From assembly GCA_002398405.1 (NCBI GenBank), contig DGYN01000117.1:1-19817 (forward strand): a DNA stretch of 19,817 nt, read 5' to 3'. This DNA is from Caulobacteraceae bacterium UBA5005 (GTDB lineage Bacteria > Pseudomonadota > Alphaproteobacteria > Caulobacterales > Caulobacteraceae). The translations under genes were made by a program, and so were the position numbers. Below, piece after piece: positions 17,689 to 19,817 of the stretch (its first letter is position 1; each line of letters starts with the position of its first letter). The notes under the pieces were generated by a model. It did not search any database. It saw nothing but the letters and a program-made list of their open reading frames with translations, and was not told the DNA's origin.

Positions 17689-18165
17689 ATGAAGACCTTG
17701 ATCGCGGCCGCCCTTCTGGCGACTAGCCTTTCCGTGAGCGTGGGCGGTGTCGCCCTCGCGCAAAATCCGGTGACGACCGCGGCTGACCGCGGGCCGTGCC
17801 GAGACCCGTGGATCAACTACGCCTACCGGGTCAATCACAAGCGCCAGCCGGTGGGCCGGGCGGACATGGGCGAATGCAATATCTACCTCTACGCCGGGGG
17901 AGCCTGGCAAAACTATGGCCAGCTTTCCGCGGCGGTCGACGGCTTTGTCGGCGCCACGGGCAACGCCGGCGCGGCTGTCCAGGCCTTTGGCAATGTGTTC
18001 AGCCTGGTCGACAAATTGACCGGTGGGCGTCTGCGGATGCAGGTCAAGACCGCGACCAAGCAGCTGGATATCAACGGGACCCCAGTCTATTCGCTGCTGA
18101 GCACAGCTGACGGGGCCAAGTCGTACGCGCCCAGCAGCGGCACGACCCTCCTGATCGCCAAATAG
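17689..18165 (+). CDS. Exported protein of unknown function (158 residues)
   Basis: A periplasmic or secreted protein with a clear Sec signal peptide (KTLIAAALLATSLSVSVGGV, cut before Gln-Asn). The mature part contains GPCRDPWINYAYR and GECNIYLYAGGAWQNYG, so two cysteines that may bond. A glycine/alanine-rich middle, GFVGATGNAGAAVQAFGNVF, could be a short helical or membrane-active stretch. I do not recognise the family. The frame is open 32 codons further upstream, but ATG 17689 is chosen for the GGGGAG ribosome site at 17675-17680 and the signal peptide. An 18-bp inverted repeat lies directly before that ribosome site, and a good intrinsic terminator follows, so the gene probably ends its transcript. 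Confidence 0.78.
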   Translation: MKTLIAAALLATSLSVSVGGVALAQNPVTTAADRGPCRDPWINYAYRVNHKRQPVGRADMGECNIYLYAGGAWQNYGQLSAAVDGFVGATGNAGAAVQAFGNVFSLVDKLTGGRLRMQVKTATKQLDINGTPVYSLLSTADGAKSYAPSSGTTLLIAK

Positions 18166-18188
18166 GCCTTCAAGGCTGGACAACCGGC

Positions 18189-18218
18189 GGGTCGCGGCTG
18201 CAAGGCCGCGGCCCGTTT
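18189..18218 (+). terminator. Intrinsic (Rho-independent) terminator
   Basis: The stem GGGTCGCGGC (18189-18198) pairs with GCCGCGGCCC (18205-18214), ten pairs with one G-T wobble, across a six-base TGCAAG loop. A G and three T follow (18215-18218). It lies 23 bases after the stop of the exported protein and before the opposing tRNA-Ser. Confidence 0.72.
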
Positions 18219-18252
18219 CATGCGCGTCGTGCACAACGGCTCTGGCGGGGTC

Positions 18253-18343
18253 TGGCGGAGACGCAGGGATTCGAACCCTGGATACCCTTTAGGGGTATGA
18301 CGATTTAGCAAACCGTTGCCTTAAGCCACTCGGCCACGTCTCC
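18253..18343 (-). tRNA. tRNA-Ser (anticodon GCT)
   Basis: A class II tRNA of 91 bases on the minus strand. The acceptor stem GGAGACG/CGTCTCC is formed by 18337-18343 and 18257-18263. The D-arm contains GGCCGAGTGGCTTAAGG, and the anticodon loop TTGCTAA carries GCT for AGC/AGU serine codons. A long variable arm follows (ATACCCCTAAAGGGTAT), then a T-arm with GGTTCGAATCC, discriminator G and an encoded CCA at 18253-18255. TTGACC on the minus strand (18378-18383) is a possible -35 element. Confidence 0.97.
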
Positions 18344-18478
18344 GGCAGGGCGGGTGTTTGCCTGCACCCTCGCTCACGGTCAACCGCACAATTATTCCTT
18401 AGGCAAAGGTCGGACAGACTGTACCTATTGGCGTGAGCCCTTATGGCGCCACGATCCTGACGCGGAAGCATGGTCCTA

Positions 18479-19234
18479 ATGCGGACGATGAAGTTCGAGC
18501 CCGACTGGAAAAAGGCCCGCCGCTGGTGGGCGACGCGGGGCGTTGCGGTGGCGGTGAGCGCCGGCGTCCACGTCATCATCGGCGCTGCTCTGATCTGGTC
18601 GCCGGATAGCCCCGCGCCTGCCTATGCCCTCGATCCCATCGCGGTCGACATGGTCCAGCCCGAGCCGCAGCCGCCCCCCATCGAGGCGCCGCCCAAGCCC
18701 AATAAAGAGCCTCCGGCCAAGAAAGCCATCGTCAAACCCAAGCCGGAAAAGGCGGCCAAGCCGAAGATCGCCGCCCGGCCGGCGCCCCCCTCCCGCGTTG
18801 TCCCGCCGGTCGTCGCCGGTCAGGCCTCGACAGGCCTCGCCATGGCCGAGGTGAGCGATTCCGACCTTCACGGCGCGGCGACCGCTGGCTCCGGCTCCGG
18901 CGAGGGCGGCGGCCAGTGCAACATGGTGCGTCTGCTGCAGGACGCGCTGCGCACCGACGCCAAGGTCCAGGCCTCGGCCGCCCGGGTGCACCGGGGCAAG
19001 GCGATCCTGGTCTGGAACGGCGCCTGGGTGCGCAGCCCCGATGAGGAGGGCGCGGGCCTCGCCAATGTCCGCGAGACCATGATGGTCAAGATCGCCTTCG
19101 CCCCCGAAGCCTGCCGCCGCCAACAGATGCGAGGCCTGGTGCTGATCTCGCTGAACGATACGCCCGGCTCGGCGAGGCTGGCGCTCGGCGACGCAAGCTG
19201 GCGCTGGACCGATCTGACCCTCGGACGGAACTAG
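18479..19234 (+). CDS. TonB-like inner-membrane/periplasmic protein with non-canonical C-terminus
   Basis: About 251 residues. A short basic cytoplasmic N-terminus is followed by one membrane anchor (GVAVAVSAGVHVIIGAALIW, residues about 21-40) that includes a histidine as in TonB anchors. A Pro/Lys-rich periplasmic spacer follows (PEPQPPPIEAPPKPNKEPPA and further Lys-Pro repeats), then a globular C-terminal region of about 110 residues. That region has two cysteines (in GGQCNMVRLLQDAL and FAPEACRRQQ) and ends in LALGDASWRWTDL. It does not show the usual TonB C-terminal YP...A...G pattern, so energy transduction to a receptor is uncertain. Three starts are possible, ATG 18470, 18479 and 18488. 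18479 is preferred because GGAAG at 18464-18468 lies ten bases upstream; it is too close to 18470. It is divergent from tRNA-Ser. Confidence 0.78.
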   Translation: MRTMKFEPDWKKARRWWATRGVAVAVSAGVHVIIGAALIWSPDSPAPAYALDPIAVDMVQPEPQPPPIEAPPKPNKEPPAKKAIVKPKPEKAAKPKIAARPAPPSRVVPPVVAGQASTGLAMAEVSDSDLHGAATAGSGSGEGGGQCNMVRLLQDALRTDAKVQASAARVHRGKAILVWNGAWVRSPDEEGAGLANVRETMMVKIAFAPEACRRQQMRGLVLISLNDTPGSARLALGDASWRWTDLTLGRN

Positions 19235-19247
19235 ATAAGGATTGCAG

Positions 19248-19263
19248 CCGCGTGACAACGCGG
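19248..19263. repeat. Short inverted repeat between two genes
   Basis: CCGCGT (19248-19253), GACA, ACGCGG (19258-19263) is a perfect six-pair hairpin 13 bases after the TonB-like stop. No T-run follows; it may be a weak terminator or an operator for the next gene. Confidence 0.33.
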
Positions 19264-19326
19264 GCATCACCTGTCCAAAAATGGCGAGTAGACTGATCGC
19301 CAAACGCACAGTGAAGGACCAGGCCC

Positions 19327-19817
19327 TTGAAACGCGCTCTTCTTCTGACGGCCGCCGCGATGATCATCGTCGCGCCGCTTGCCCTCTCCGCCCCTCTGCA
19401 CGCCCAGACCAAGACGGCCGCGGCCTATAAGGCCCCGCGCCTGTCCTTCGGCCAGCCGGATCTCGGCGGCTACTGGACTAACAGCTCGCTCACCACCGAA
19501 AGCCGGCCCGCTGAGTTCGGCAATCGCCTGGTCATGACGCCGGACGAGGTCCGCAAGATCGAAGGCGACGCCGACAAGCTGGCGAGCTCCGACAACGGCA
19601 ATATCGACCCCAACGCTCCGCCCCCGTCGGTCGGCGGCGACCTTCCCGCCGGCCAGACCCAGTTCTCGGCCGCGGGCGGCAACGTCGGCGGCTATGACCG
19701 CGGCTGGCTTGATCCCGGCTCGCGGGTCATGCGGGTCGGCGGCGAGCCGCGCACCTCGTTCCTGACCACTCCCAACGGCCGCCCTCCGGCCCGCAAGGCC
19801 GGCGCCCCGGCCGCCGG
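19327..19817 (+). CDS. Exported protein of unknown function, 3' end outside the window
   Basis: The first 163 residues of a protein that runs off the right edge. It starts at TTG 19327, supported by AAGGA at 19314-19318 eight bases upstream and by a clear signal peptide (RALLLTAAAMIIVAPLAL, then SAPLHA before the cut). The mature part opens with LSFGQPDLGGYWTNSSLTTE and later FGNRLVMTPDEV. It resembles a family of exported proteins with a PDL-x-G-x-W-T-N opening that I associate with Caulobacterales and Sphingomonadales, of unknown function. Pro/Gly-rich stretches follow (DPNAPPPSVGGDLPAGQT). No cysteine appears in the visible part. The 92 bp gap to the TonB-like gene may allow co-transcription. 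Confidence 0.77.
   Translation, partial: MKRALLLTAAAMIIVAPLALSAPLHAQTKTAAAYKAPRLSFGQPDLGGYWTNSSLTTESRPAEFGNRLVMTPDEVRKIEGDADKLASSDNGNIDPNAPPPSVGGDLPAGQTQFSAAGGNVGGYDRGWLDPGSRVMRVGGEPRTSFLTTPNGRPPARKAGAPAA

Overview
The window is GC-rich, tightly packed chromosomal DNA. It most likely comes from an alphaproteobacterium of the Caulobacterales (Caulobacter or Phenylobacterium type). Four things point there: an alphaproteobacterial LexA box (GTTC-N7-GTTC) before uvrA, an EcfG-type ECF sigma factor with an EcfG-type promoter and a NepR-like small protein, a HisKA_2 sensor kinase, and several secreted families I associate with Caulobacterales and Sphingomonadales. The genus is inferred. I see no insertion sequences, phage genes, CRISPR arrays or rRNA, and no stretch over 300 bases lacks a gene.

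Layout. Bases 1-2082 (+) hold the 3' part of a DUF3089 alpha/beta-hydrolase and a PAS/HisKA_2 sensor histidine kinase whose 5' end may carry a frameshift. Bases 2093-4827 (-) form a leftward block, tRNA-Trp, secE, nusG, then an FAD-dependent oxidoreductase 9 bp after nusG and a small GlsB/YeaQ-type membrane protein. No rplK follows nusG. Bases 4991-8190 (+) hold a 58-residue hydrophilic protein and the SOS-type uvrA. Bases 8165-10873 (-) are three tandem, divergent copies of one polytopic membrane protein family. Bases 10965-13055 (+) are trmFO and the ECF sigma factor. Bases 13052-14070 (-) are a glutathione S-transferase and a 47-residue NepR-like anti-sigma factor, too short for a 60-residue ORF cutoff. 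Bases 14211-18165 (+) hold an RhlG-like short-chain dehydrogenase, an exported cytochrome c/PQQ dehydrogenase of the polyvinyl-alcohol dehydrogenase type, a DUF922 secreted putative metalloprotease overlapping it, and an unrecognised exported protein ending at a good intrinsic terminator. Then come tRNA-Ser(GCU) on the minus strand, a TonB-like protein with a non-canonical C-terminus, and the start of an exported family protein that runs off the window.

How the parts fit. The most interesting signal is a hidden general-stress-response locus. A consensus EcfG promoter (GGAAC-N16-CGTT) precedes an EcfG-like sigma factor, and a NepR-like anti-sigma factor lies about 0.9 kb away on the other strand, beyond a glutathione S-transferase. 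No PhyR is in the window, so this looks like a secondary EcfG/NepR-like pair rather than the core module. The HisKA_2 kinase at the left end belongs to the kinase class that often feeds PhyR, but it is not adjacent and a link is speculative. Translation and secretion housekeeping (secE, nusG, two tRNAs, trmFO), SOS repair (uvrA) and envelope or exported oxidative functions make up the rest.
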